From Pipra filicauda (lineage: Eukaryota; Chordata; Aves; Passeriformes; Pipridae), in assembly GCF_003945595.2 (NCBI RefSeq), contig NW_024104348.1:496001-560000 (forward strand): DNA of 64,000 bases, written 5' to 3'. Shown here piece by piece: positions 24,705-35,715 of the stretch. Under the pieces are notes generated by a model. That model searched no databases and was not told where the DNA came from. It was given only the letters and a program-made list of their open reading frames with translations. Within the stretch, counting starts at the first letter, position 1; every line of letters begins with the position of its first letter. The position numbers and the translations under genes are program-made.

Positions 24705-27237
24705 ACAAGTTTAATTGCAGTTTAAAACTGAAATACTAAGGGTGAAATCATGCCCATCCTCTCATAGTCACTGCAAAGTGACTAAGCTCCCATTCCAGAG
24801 TCTGAAAGCAATAGCATGCCAGGAGACTCCACGAAGCCAACTAGTACCTTTTCAAGAACATGGGAAAGAGCCAGGTAGGCAATTGCTCCATTCTGGAGTG
24901 GTTAGTGGGTAATCTCCTTTTTGCTTCCTTCAGATGAGTGCTTCTTGTTTCTGTTATTTAGAGGTTATTCCCGAAGAAAGAAAATTATGGAAAAGACAAC
25001 CCCATTTTATCCAAAACTCTAGATCAAAATAAAGATTGCATTAAAGCTAGTGAACAGGACAGCAGGTAGCAGGATTCTCTTTGGAATCAGAGGTAGGAGC
25101 AACGAGTTTCATCACTTACCCTGTTCAGCTGTTCATTACCTCATCTGTCAATGGACTGAACTTCATTGCAAACTCAGAAAGGCCAAAGCAAAACCTTATG
25201 AAAAGAATAAGCTCAATGCTTTTTTACCTCCATGTATTTCTCTGCTCTGCCTGTACCAGTAGGCTTGTACAAGCCTTCCTCTTTCACTATCAAGCTGAGG
25301 GTGAAGAGCTGGAAGGCATGTGAACTATTGCTAAGCTCATTTCTGGCATGGATGTAGAACAGTGACAAAGGTGACAAAGCTACAGAATTTCTTGCTCTCT
25401 TCTTTGAAGTGCTTGGTGCTTTTCACAGACTGAGGTTAGGAAAAAAAGAGCCATTATAAGCCCGCTCACTAGCGTGGAATCTCTCTTTTAGTATTGGCAC
25501 AATGATGCAATATGATCTGGCCTATGATGTCACGAAGATGAACCATACCCTTTCTAAAAAATACCACTCTTCTTGACACTAAAATGCTGTTCTCTAAAAC
25601 AAACCTATGCTGGCACAGGATGATCCATGCTAAGATATTTTTATCCTGAAACTCTGCTTTGAATGGTTGCTGTTGTTCGTTACTTAAGTATAAATGTTTC
25701 TTCATCCTATCTATATTATTAATGCCAACCAAAATTTATTTTTTCAATGGGGCCAAAATATTATGGTCAATGTCTTGAGCTTTTAGTATTAACTTGGAGA
25801 AAGGAATGGCGTGCATTCAGCTATGTGTTCAGCTGAGCTAAATTAATGTTCTACACAGCTGAAGTTGTAGAAGAAAGCTCAGAGACATATTTCCACTCCT
25901 CCACTCCTAAATTGTCTAGAAACCCAAAAAACCCCCTATGACTATGTTAGAACTGCCTTGTTACTAGCCTAAAAGCATGGTTTATATAGTTCTAGTAGGA
26001 GCATTGTAAAGGATCAAAATGTGTTGAAGTGGAATATTCCCTGCTTTAACTCAGAGCTGGCTCTATAGCCCTTGGGAATCTGGCTACACCCACAGTGAAA
26101 GATTTCTCTCTGACATCATGGGTCGGCTTTCTGACTGCCTTGTCAGCATTGCAAAACATCTGGATCATGACCCAGTGGTCTGGTCTCTGTAGCTCACCTA
26201 TATTACTTGCACACACCAGCTACCACAAGTTTTCCTGTTCAAAGTTACGTGACACAGGTTTGTGGCACACCACTCAGTAAGACTGAAATTTATGTCAAAA
26301 GCTGCTTCTTCAGCTGGCTATCTGACATCATGCCAGATCTTTCATGACTTCTGTTAGTCTAAGAAGTACACCACGTAGCAGTGTTATTTCTCTTTTGGAT
26401 AAACATCACCCACTCATTAATGTTCATTCAAATATGGCAATTTAATAACACAAAATAAGAATTTTCTACAACACCTTTCACTAATAAATCACAGAATTCA
26501 ACAGTATAAATGGGAAAGATCAGAGGGATTAAATTATATCTCCAAAACCATACAGTGTAATAACCAGGAGCAAAGCTTAGGTTTACTGAATAAATTCAGT
26601 CCACTGTTCTCTGTTAGGCACATGCCTGCTCTGCTTCTGTTAATTTGTCCATCGGTAACTTGTTAAGGAGAACCCCCTCTTCCTACTCATGAATCACAAA
26701 TAGAAGCTCATGATTTCAACAGACTTTACAACCTCTTTCTCCTCCCCTCCCCACTCCAGTAGTGGTATGGTGGGATTTCACGTAGATAGGACACTGTGAA
26801 CTCCCCTCTTCTGATAACTGAGCAGTTAGTTACTTTCACTGACCTGGACTGCATGATACCAAACCAGTTCATCTGGAGGAGGAAGCACATCTGTTAAGCA
26901 TGTTACCCCAAGTCTAACCAAAGCCCAACGTTTCTATAATAGGACGTTCAGTGAGGACACTATTTTGTTACCACAAATAAATTAACTGATGTCTCCATTC
27001 TTAGCAATGATACAAGAATCATTTATCTCTACAGACACTGCAAAGTCTTAGGCACAGATATTGCTTTTTATGAAGTTACTGTGCAAGTATGTTGCACAAA
27101 TCCAGACCAGTTTCAAGTTCTAGAATTGTTTCAGTCAGCAACTAGCCTCTTACACGTTTATGTCTTCTGGATGTGCACATAAACCCTGGCACTTTGTGCT
27201 ATTGAGCATTTTGTGCTCACTGCACCCTTTCAGTACT
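24705..27237. other. Unique AT-rich stretch
   Basis: I see nothing supportable here. Two overlapping plus-strand frames near 25050-25323 and other short frames look fortuitous. Confidence 0.55.
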
Positions 27238-27528
27238 TAAAGGAGACCTGTAAGAAAGATGGGCACAAACTTTTTAGCAGGGCCTGTTACTATAGAACAA
27301 AGCATAACGGTTTTAAATTAAAAGAAGATAGATTTAGACTACATTTATATCTAAACGAGGCATAACTAAGAAATTATTTACAACGTGAATGGTGAAACAC
27401 TGGCACAGGTTGCCCAGAGAGGTGGTTGATGTCTCATCCCTGCAAACATTCAAGATCAGGTTGGACAGGGCTCTCTGAGCAACTTAATCTAGTTGAAGAT
27501 GCCTCTGCCCATGATTCTATGATTCTAT
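27238..27528 (+). mobile_element. CR1 fragment with 3' UTR deletion
   Basis: The plus strand runs from GGAGACCTGTAAGAAAGATG through the ORF2 tail (ACTGGCACAGGTTGCCCAGA) to the terminus ATGATTCTATGATTCTAT. Part of the 3' UTR between CTGCCC and the terminal repeats is missing, compared with the sister piece at 57048-57234. The frame is broken. Confidence 0.92.
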
Positions 27529-30379
27529 TCCTTTCACATGGCACAGGTTCACAAGTTGCATTCAGGCACACTTGCAAAAACACACTTCTTTCAATTTTTT
27601 TCCCATCATTGATATCAGGCCTACTATTAATGAGGTTTTCATTTAATACATTTAAAATAAAAACACCCAGAAAACAAAATCTACAGCAGGTCATGAATTT
27701 TGCAGAATTTTCATGCATATGTTCTACAAAGTACTGTTTCTCTTTTACTTTGTTTTCTGTCAGTGTCTTTAATTATTTGCAGAGAACTCAATCTTGCATC
27801 TGTTATTTATGCAAACAGTCCTGTTTTATTTAAACAAGGTGTCCCTTCATGACAAGAGATACAGAGGTTCACTATTATATCTTGAGGAGAGATTCTACAA
27901 TTTTTGCTCCAATGGCATTTCTCTTAAAATTCATGGGATGGACTAGGGCATTTCTTGCACACTTCAAACAAGGATCTGAAACTATTTTAGCAAGTTTCCT
28001 ATTAATGGGACCCCGTAACCTCTTCAGTGAGTCAAGGGTTTATTCCCCTTGACTTTTATTTTTATACAAACCACTCGGGCTATTATAAACACATACAAAA
28101 AACCCACTAGTTACACTTAAACCCTGACAGATGGACTGATATCAGGCTGTTATCTGTACAATAAAATTACAAAACTATTCAGGGCCTGATCCAAGACCTT
28201 CCACTCACTTGACCAAGATGTAAGGCTACAGGAATACTGGTAATGTAACTATCTGTACCATGGGAGCACCTTTCTCTAAGTTTTCTGATAACATGATGTG
28301 TCTTCCTTGACTGGGAAGTAATGCTGGTGAGTGGTAATGCTACTCTCTTGTCTTCTTGCTTGAGGAAACAGTGAGTACCGTCTTACTGTAGCTTTGGTTT
28401 TCCCTTGTTTGTATTTGTTGTCATCATTTCTTTAAGCTCTTTAAGCTAAAGACCTAGCACTGTGGTCATCAAAGGGTAGTTAAGGGAATAAAAAGTTTCT
28501 CACGTAATGTCCATGTTCTTTGACTTAATATATTGTTTTAAATTGCCCTGCTACTGAAAAAGAATACTTGCCATATTTGACCAAAGCTTAGATTCATGCT
28601 CTTAGTTGTGTTAGATTTAAAAGAAAAAAGCACCAAACCGCAAATATAAAAAATGTACTATGAAGCTGTAACATAAGTAATTAGGTCAAATCAATCTGAG
28701 TAAGAACTGGAAGGTCTTTGGAATGATTTGGAAGTGGGGCATTTTGATCATTTCTTAAATGTTTTAATTCTTCATCTCTCATTATGGACGATATCTTTTA
28801 CATCATGCCTATCACCATGACATCAAAGTTCTTCAGAAATTTAGTATCAAATAATGAGTATTACTGGTACCCCATTGGTTTCAAATGAAACAAATTTATA
28901 CCAATTCTGAATTTTCTCTCACACTGCGGTAACTCCAAAAGTGATATATTTTGTGCTGCATTCCTTCTGTCACAGAATATTTGCTAACTTCAAGAGAAAG
29001 TTAGAGAAATACAGGTTTGAAGGTCAAACTAGTATCATATGACTTTGCTAAATATAGATGCTTGACAAATGAAAGAGCTTCAAAGGTCTTGGTATATTTT
29101 GGTTGGTGCACTTCTACATCTGCACATATGCAAACTGCTTCTCTCAGTATATATCAGAAATATGAAAATTATTAAAACAGATAATATCTAGGTACGTGTT
29201 ACAAATGTATCCCTTTTGGTTTTCTTAAGGTAGAAGGGCAGCAGGATATGCCTAATCTGCAATATTTTCACTCTCACTTCACAAATCTGTCACTGATGGG
29301 TACTCCAAGGAGACGAAGCACAGCATTTCAATATTCTTCTAACTTGTATGCATCATTGAAATGAATCTGTCATCGTTTAAAAAATCCTTCTCCATAAAAT
29401 AACATTGCAGTGTGTGTAGCATTGCACAAACAGAAAGACAAACATGATTAAACAACAAAAATGTGCTAAGAGTGAACTGACATAGAAGAGGAATGTTTAA
29501 AGAGCTCTTCTCACCTATCTTCCCTGTCTAAAACCGATTTCCATTGAAAAAAATGGCTTTGAAAGGAACTGTCTATGCTTGTACGTTTCTCATTGCAATC
29601 CTGTCCTGGGATCCTGGGACCTATAACGCAATATGTGCTGTCAGGACTATGACAGTTTACAGATGTGCAGCCAGACTTCTTGCTATTTATAGATGCCTCT
29701 TCTGCAAACAGTACTCCATGGGGTTGTAGCACAGTAACAGGCATGTTCGTTGACTAAGTGCTTACATCATATTCATTTAAGAAAATTTGGCTCTTCACCT
29801 GGCGTGGCAAAGGAGGCATATTTATGAAGGTCAAGCAGAGAGAACATTATTGCAAAGAGAAATGTGGAATTCATGAGTGAGCAAGACACCTACTGGGAGG
29901 ACTAACTGAAAGGAAAAGACATTTGGCAGAGATGTTGAAATAATAAAGGATGGAATAGTTATGTGTTCACTCACACTGAAGTGATGCTTTTGCTCTTTAT
30001 TACCCCTGCAGGGCAACTTGGGAGAAGGTTCAATGCCACCCGTGTGTGTAAGGGCAACGTTGTAAAGTTGGCTGGGGTGCAATGTCCTTTGTGTCTGTGC
30101 ATGGCTGTGCTGCATCTCGCTTAACCATGTGTTAAGTGTTCAGTCAGAGTGCTAGGCACAGTTTATTAATAGAAACAGGGAGTTTGGCACACGCTCACAC
30201 TTTCGCCTGTCTCCTTCTCACATGCTCCCAGAGATGCTGGGACTGCATCCTGCATCCTTCTGCTTTTCCAGACCAGAGGCTTCACACACTGCTGTATCCC
30301 TTGAGAAGTCTCAGTGAGGTCAAGATAGCCCCAGACAAGTAAACAAGGGCTGCTCAACCCCAATGTTGAGGAAACAGAA
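27529..30379. other. Unique AT-rich stretch left of the CpG island
   Basis: No element or exon is recognised. Composition shifts from AT-rich to GC-rich after about 30000. This would be the proximal part of intron 1 if the minus-strand candidate first exon is real. Confidence 0.55.
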
Positions 30380-30385
30380 GGTAAC

Positions 30386-30405
30386 GGGCGGGGGGGCAGG
30401 GGGGG
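30386..30405 (+). promoter_or_regulatory. G-run cluster, possible G-quadruplex
   Basis: A GGGCGGGGGGGCAGGGGGGG core gives at least four G triplets with one- or two-base loops on the plus strand, at the left margin of the CpG island. On the candidate minus-strand gene this would sit in intron 1 on the template side. Folding is inferred from the pattern only. Confidence 0.55.
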
Positions 30406-30851
30406 AGTAGATTTCTTGCAGAAAAACCTGAGACCTCGCAGGGTACCCTCCCGGCCTGAAGGCAATGCAAAGCTATTTTCGGCAATGCCCAGGCCAGCCG
30501 GACACCCCCCGCCCCGGGCAGCTCCGCTTGGTAATATCTAGGATGCTGCAGAGACGAATGCTGCTAAAGACCCCCTAGACAATCCTAGCCAAGGCTGCCG
30601 GCGGAAAGCATCGGGAGCTGGCCAAGGTGCTGCCGCAAGAGACAGTCTGTCCCTTTCGGCCTCCTCAGACACCCGAATTACCGCCGCTCACACCCCCCGC
30701 TGCCTCCCCCAGACCCCTCAGCCCCGCAGAGCCTCCCCTCCGCCCGGCCACCCAACTTCCCGGGGGTCCAGCCGTGGAGCGGCGGCCCCGAGCAGCCCGA
30801 GCGCCGGGAGCGCTCGGCGGGGTGCAAACTTCTCTGTCTACAGGGAACGAG

Positions 30852-30887
30852 GGGAACGGGGGGAAGTATGTGGGGGGAGAGGGGGGG
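30852..30887 (+). promoter_or_regulatory. Four long G runs, possible G-quadruplex
   Basis: Runs of 4, 6, 6 and 7 guanines at 30852-30855, 30858-30863, 30872-30877 and 30881-30887 are separated by 2, 8 and 3 bases, which satisfies the usual quadruplex spacing except for the slightly long middle loop. It is about 150 bp inside the proposed intron 1. Confidence 0.6.
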
Positions 30888-31034
30888 CAAATGCAGGAAA
30901 CTATAGCAGCAAGGCAGGCAGGAGCTGGACGGAGGGGCTGGGAAAGTTCTTCTGCACTTACTGCTGCTTCTGCTTAGGGATCAGTGCTCGGGTCTGGGGG
31001 AGCGCGGGCGCCGGGCTCCGGCTCGCATCCTTAC

Positions 31035-31064
31035 CTCGGTGCTGTCGGCAGCGTTCTCCGCCAT
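31035..31064 (-). CDS. Candidate first coding exon, ten codons, then splice donor
   Basis: On the minus strand an ATG sits in a strong Kozak context (AAAATGG, A at -3 and G at +4). It opens a frame reading MAENAADSTE and is followed immediately by GAG|GTAAGG, a near-ideal vertebrate 5' splice site at 31034-31029. The exon lies in the core of the CpG island, contains three CpGs, and ends on a codon boundary (phase 0 intron). The frame is also open upstream of the ATG for at least 37 codons, so an earlier start cannot be excluded, but that stretch does not look coding. Later exons would lie to the left, probably beyond the window, implying a first intron over 31 kb or exons I could not recognise. 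I do not recognise the protein from ten residues. The exon is inferred from context rather than homology. Confidence 0.5.
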
Positions 31065-31692
31065 TTTCCTCCTTAGGAGCAGGCAGCGGGAGGAGTGTTT
31101 CATTCCCATAAGAGCTAGCCAAGGGGTTGGGGCTTCGGGGCTGGTGTTTAGGTTTGTGTTTTCAAAGATCTCCAAACACTGGTGTGCGCCAAAGGACAGG
31201 GAGAAAAAAAAAATATGGAAAACAGCAATAAATCAGTCAGCTTTGTCCCTTCTGCGTCGTCCACAGGAATATTTGTCTCCTCTTAGCATCGGGAGCTCCT
31301 CGGGCACTTTCAAGTCCTCCTCTTTCTCCCCTCTCCTCCACCTCCAGCGAGTTCTTTGGGTGGGCAGAGAGAGGCGGCACACACTCTTCAGGTTACACTA
31401 TAAGGCTGTCGGGCTATGAGTCCTCCCCTTCAGTGAAAGCAGTCAGGCTAAACAGGAGAGAAGCACCAGCTAAACTGAACTTGGGCGTGCAGTGACCAGC
31501 TGGGCATCTTTGTGTCCTGTGGCTACTCTTCCAGAGGCAGAGGGAGCCAGAGACAAAGCAACAGGACAAGGAAATCATAGCCCTTTATTTTCCTTCTTTG
31601 GGCTTCTTTCTTTCTATGTCCCAAGACACTTCCTCTAAAGATGGTCACAGAATTTGCCACCCTCTTTCTATGAATGTCTTCTGAAATAGAAA
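31065..31692 (-). promoter_or_regulatory. Probable 5' UTR and proximal promoter of the candidate minus-strand gene
   Basis: This GC-moderate region lies directly upstream of the candidate start codon. No intron acceptor, TATA box or clear initiator could be singled out by eye. CpG density falls off towards 31420. The transcription start is therefore unplaced. Confidence 0.35.
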
Positions 31693-31804
31693 TCCCTTCT
31701 CCTCCTCCTTCTCCCTCCCTCCTGCCCCCCTCTCCCGTTCCCTCTCCCTTTCTCTCTCCTCTTCCCTTCCCTCTCTTCTCCCCTTCCCTCTCCCTACCCC
31801 TTCT
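31693..31804 (+). repeat. Pyrimidine tract (C/T-rich, purine-rich on the other strand)
   Basis: About 110 bases are almost pure C and T, built of CTCC, CCCTTCC and TCTC words with only a few G or A interruptions. Such polypurine-polypyrimidine tracts close to CpG-island promoters can adopt triplex structures and bind GA- or CT-repeat factors. The minus-strand open frames here are translations of the simple repeat and not genes. Confidence 0.85.
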
Positions 31805-31910
31805 GCTGTTGGGCAGAGCTTGGTGCCCTTTGCTGGGAATTGCACTCACGTGTCTTTGGTAGAAAAAAAATATTATTTCAAGCTCCCCCCATCCGTCGCC
31901 TACACCCTCT

Positions 31911-31978
31911 CACACACAAGCACGCATTCACACGTACACACACACACACACGTTGTCTCCCTCTCACACAGACATGCA
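31911..31978. repeat. Imperfect (CA)n microsatellite
   Basis: CA-rich sequence with one pure run of about eight CA units (around 31934-31950) and looser CACACGTA/CTCACACAGA flanks, followed by a T run. It lies upstream of the candidate promoter. Confidence 0.85.
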
Positions 31979-32255
31979 CGATTTTTTTTTTCTTCCCCAT
32001 CCCTCCTCTTCTTTTGAATCAGCAACACTTTTCTTTGCAAGGACTCTCGGCAAGGCTCTTAGAGAGCAACCGAAGAAGTCTACTCCAGCTTCTTTCCTCT
32101 GAGTTAAGTAGCAAACCTGCTTTCTTAATATATCTTCTCGTGTGTGTGCTCCCAGCTCCTGTTTTACTTGAAGTTTTTCAGGAGGATCCACACTCCGTCA
32201 GATAGCCGTGGACTGTAGAAATATAGTCCCGATCCCGCTGCAGCTCCTACTGAAA

Positions 32256-32304
32256 AGAGGGGAGGAGGAGCAGGGGGAGGAGGGGGAAGAGGCGGAGGGA
32301 GAGG
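32256..32304 (+). repeat. GGA-rich purine tract
   Basis: Nearly 50 bases of GGGGAGGAGGAGCAGGGGG type sequence. Multiple G triplets make quadruplex formation possible on the plus strand. It marks the right edge of the GC-rich domain around the CpG island. Confidence 0.75.
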
Positions 32305-32330
32305 TCTTGTGAGGCGGGAAAGGAAGAGGC

Positions 32331-35184
32331 TAAAGGTGATTTGAACTTGTTTTTAGCCTTTTCCTAATGACATCTTCCTCTGTAGGAGTGCATCGCCACC
32401 CTCCCCACACGTTTATTTTGCTCTCACTCCTCCGGGCATTTTCTAGTTCTGAGTTGTCAGCTGGGAGGATTGGGTTTACCTCACTCGTGTTGCTGTGGGT
32501 AAGGGCGGGAGAGGGGGCGTATTACATAATTAATCCTTCCAACTTCACTTTCCACAGCTCTATCTCCAGCCCACTGTTCTCACGTTTCTGTTTTGTTTTT
32601 ATATGGAGGAGGTGACAAAATAATGCCGGTGTGTGGGTGTGTGTTGCTCGAAGGATTTCGAGGACCAGAACAGAATTGCTGCTCTCTGAACAGTTTGAAA
32701 TTATTTCCTCTGGGGGTGCCAATGGAGACCTGAAGAAGAGGTTTGAAAAATTACTTCTGATGCATATTTTAAGGACATAGCCAGCTCAGATGCTTCATCA
32801 GTAACAGATTATGATAGATCTGGGGTTTTGAATTTTTGTTCCTTGCAGCCTATTTTAATATCTTTCAATTAGAGTTTATCCTCAGCTGACCTCTGGAATA
32901 CTGACATACCATGAAGTACTGCCAAAAAACAGGAGGTCCCTGGGCACACAGGAGGCAGAAATATTCCTGGGGGTGGGGGAATGAAAATAGAGTACGTCAA
33001 TTGGAGAGTAGAGAGCAAAATTATTCTCCTGCCCCATGAGGATGAGGAGGTGGGCCAACAAAATTAAATAAGCAAATCTCTCCCTTTTACTTGAATGACC
33101 CTCACAAATTCTTGCTCAGACACAGAGCGGTAGGTATGCAATAGATTCAGGAATTTGTAATAAATCACATGAAAGTAAGAAACCTGGGGAAGCAGAAGGT
33201 GTGTGGTGTGCTGAAATGTCAAGTGATAATGACAGTATGCCATGTAGGGTACAAGGGTACAATATGAAATGGTTTCAGAATATGAGAGTATGTTATAGAC
33301 ATACATGCCATACAGTTTGAGACTGGATCTCTGCGAGATACTTTGCAGAACCATTTGATCATTCAGTTTTTCACAAGCTTCTGATTTCCCCCTATTCCTT
33401 TCAGCTCACATATATTTTAGCATTTCAAGTTCTTTCATTAGCTCCACACCACTGCTAATTTTTTCAATAATCATCCACATCTCCTTTGTTTAAATAGTAG
33501 AATTTAATTTCACACCTTCTAGGCGTGAGGCTCGAGGCTCAAATAATGACAGAAATGGAAGCAGGCTATCTCCACTTTTCTTTGGGACATTCACAGAGCT
33601 CTCAAGGGTCTTAAAACCCTTCAAACATGAAAACCCGTACAGTTATTGCTGAATATTTCAAAGCTACCCTCAAAGTCTTGGGCTATGGACGGCTTTCTCA
33701 TCAAGTACTTCAATTTCTAGGTGGAGGAATAAGTGAAAAATAATCTGAGGTAAAAACTTAATGTCTCTGCAATCTTTGTCACAATGTTTTTCTCTGCTAT
33801 GGTGTGAGTATCTGGTGGTTAGTGGGTGCATGAATTTTTAGTCAGCATGCATTTGGACTAACCTGAATAGTTTTAGTGTGTCTTTTCTATTTTCAGGTGA
33901 TATACACAACTCAACTTAGTCTAATTTAATATTTTAAAATAAACTAGTGTTCTATATAGAGAAAAAGAATTAGATTTTGCAAAACTACTCCAGAACATAT
34001 TTTCCAGTTTTCTCTGACAGCTGGGTTTGTATTTCTGGTACAGCTCAATCACTCTTTAGTCAGCTAAATGAGGCATCAGATTTTCAGAAGCACTCGGCAA
34101 CCAGCAAAACTGGCAGGCATAGATTTAATATATCCTTCCCTCTTCTGCTTCAGATACTGCATGACTTACTCTGGCACCTATTCTTGTCCTCCCCCATCTC
34201 TTTGTCAACACAGATGATACCTGACTGCTCATCCTTGAACATGGTGCTGATGTTTTACAGATACTGGGAAAACCTTCCAGTCTTATAGTTTCCAGCATGA
34301 GGTTGAATGTTTGGGTCCTGAACTCCTTTGGGAACCTGCCAGATGGTTGCTGTCTTCACTCCTTTTATGTTCTATATGTGATTGAGGAAACTACTTTGAA
34401 AACACACACACCATTTGCTCTAATCTGCTTTATTCCAAAGGGAAAATGGTTTGTCATATAGGACTTTTTTTTTTTTTAATCAGCTATAGTTAGAAGTATT
34501 CCTTGTAGCATCTTTTAACACACACAAACCAGTTTGTTCACACATACAGATGTCTGTGTGCACAAAGATACTCAGTCCTTCAGTTTGAATATCAGTCTCA
34601 GTGCAAGTTCTTGTTGATAATGAAATTCACAGCAACACTGAACTGGTGAGCCTACATACTGTTTAGCAGACAAATTCCACTCTCACCATGTGAATGCAAA
34701 TGTGAACGCATTTGTAACAAAGCCAGATGTCAAAAGCATCTTCTGAGTTTAAATATATCATGTATAAGTACACGCGAAGGTCACAAAGTATTAGAAACTG
34801 AGTGGAGTGGTGCTAAAGAGAAAGTGGAAAGGGAAGTATTTATTACTTCAGAACTCCAATAATAGCAGCTGTGGTTGAGACTGCTGTGCTACTTGCTGAG
34901 TGTGGCAATAATACTGTGCCGGCCCTCAGAAAATTCAGACTTATTGCCAGCTTTGTCATTAGCTTTGGATGAAATCCAAATGTCTGCATTTGAGGTGGGG
35001 TAATCCTGTGCATGAGTACAGACTGAGAAATTGCATAGCAGTCCTGATGGAAAGCATCCGGGGGTTATGGGGTGGAGGTGTATCTACGCTGAATATGACT
35101 CATCAGACTTTCTCACTGCATGAGAGGCAAACTGTATAATTATCTACATTAAATGGAAAGTGGCCATTAGAATGAGGGAAGTAT
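32331..35184. other. Unique stretch right of the CpG island
   Basis: No repeat family or exon is recognised. The GC content drops back to the AT-rich background after about 32700. Sequence within about 1 kb of the island may hold regulatory sites that cannot be called by eye. Confidence 0.5.
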
Positions 35185-35525
35185 GATTCTCTCTCTACTT
35201 GGCACTGGTGAGACTGCATCTTCGATTCTGCGTCCCGAGCTGGGTCCCCTGATTCAAGAGGGAGGCTTATACATTGGAGATTGTTCAGTGAAAGACTACT
35301 ACAACGGTCTCTTAGGACACCAACCTCTGAGGAGAGTTGGGTATGTCAGGTTTGGAGAAGAATAGATCAAGAGACACCCAGTAGTGGCTTATGACTAGCT
35401 TTAAGGATTGGAACTAAGACGATCCATACTCCCTTGGTACAGTCAGATCATTTGAAAAAGAGCAGCAGCTGCAAATTGTGGCTTTGGAAGTTCAGATTCA
35501 TTATTAGCCAAAGAGTGTTCATCCA
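35185..35525 (+). mobile_element. Old CR1 fragment
   Basis: The plus strand shows weak but continuous resemblance to CR1 ORF2 from the CTCTACTTGGCACTGGTGAG segment (encoding the equivalent of [12 protein letters not shown] in the intact copy) to GGAAGTTCAGATTC. It contains many substitutions and several indels and has lost its 3' terminus. Confidence 0.7.
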
Positions 35526-35565
35526 CATAAAAATACCTAACTTTTCTTCGTGCTTTATGAAGAAA

Positions 35566-35715
35566 AGTTTTTTATTGTTTTGTTTTGCTTGTTTGGTTGG
35601 TTAGCTTTGGGTTTTTTTGTTATTTTGGGTTTGGTTTAGGGTTTTTTTGTTGTTTTGGTTTTTTGTTTGTTTTGAGGTTTTTGGTTTGTTTGTTTGTTTG
35701 TTTGGGATTTTTTGC
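35566..35715 (+). repeat. GT-rich low-complexity block
   Basis: About 150 bases of T-rich sequence with interspersed G (GTTTTG, GGTTTG, GTTTGTTTG words), ending in a (GTTT)n run at 35687-35703. It is simple-sequence DNA. The plus-strand T bias could reflect an old A/T-rich tail of an unrecognised element on the minus strand. Confidence 0.85.

Larger units (their letters stand above)
30380..31420. promoter_or_regulatory. CpG island, probable promoter
   Basis: This is the only sharply GC-rich, CpG-rich stretch in 64 kb. CpG is frequent between about 30480 and 31070 (for example GCCGGACACCCCCCGCCCCG, GAGCGCCGGGAGCGCTCGGC, GAGCGCGGGCGCCGGGCTCC). Everywhere else CpG is depleted, as expected in a methylated vertebrate genome. 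It contains G runs able to form quadruplexes and a candidate minus-strand coding exon at 31035-31064. I see no clear TATA box on the minus strand upstream of that exon, which fits a dispersed CpG-island promoter. Borders are by eye. Direction of transcription is inferred from the exon. Confidence 0.85.

Noticed and set aside
30627..30977. Plus-strand 116-codon Pro/Ala/Gly-rich frame in the CpG island
   Set aside because: GC-rich DNA keeps frames open by lacking stops. It starts at a GTG, has no splice or Kozak support and no recognisable domain.
31523..31849. Minus-strand Arg/Glu/Gly-rich frames over the pyrimidine tract
   Set aside because: They are translations of CT-rich simple sequence.
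31964..32191. Minus-strand 75-codon frame just upstream of the CpG island
   Set aside because: It spans the T run and CA repeat, and its start lacks a good context or any recognisable domain.
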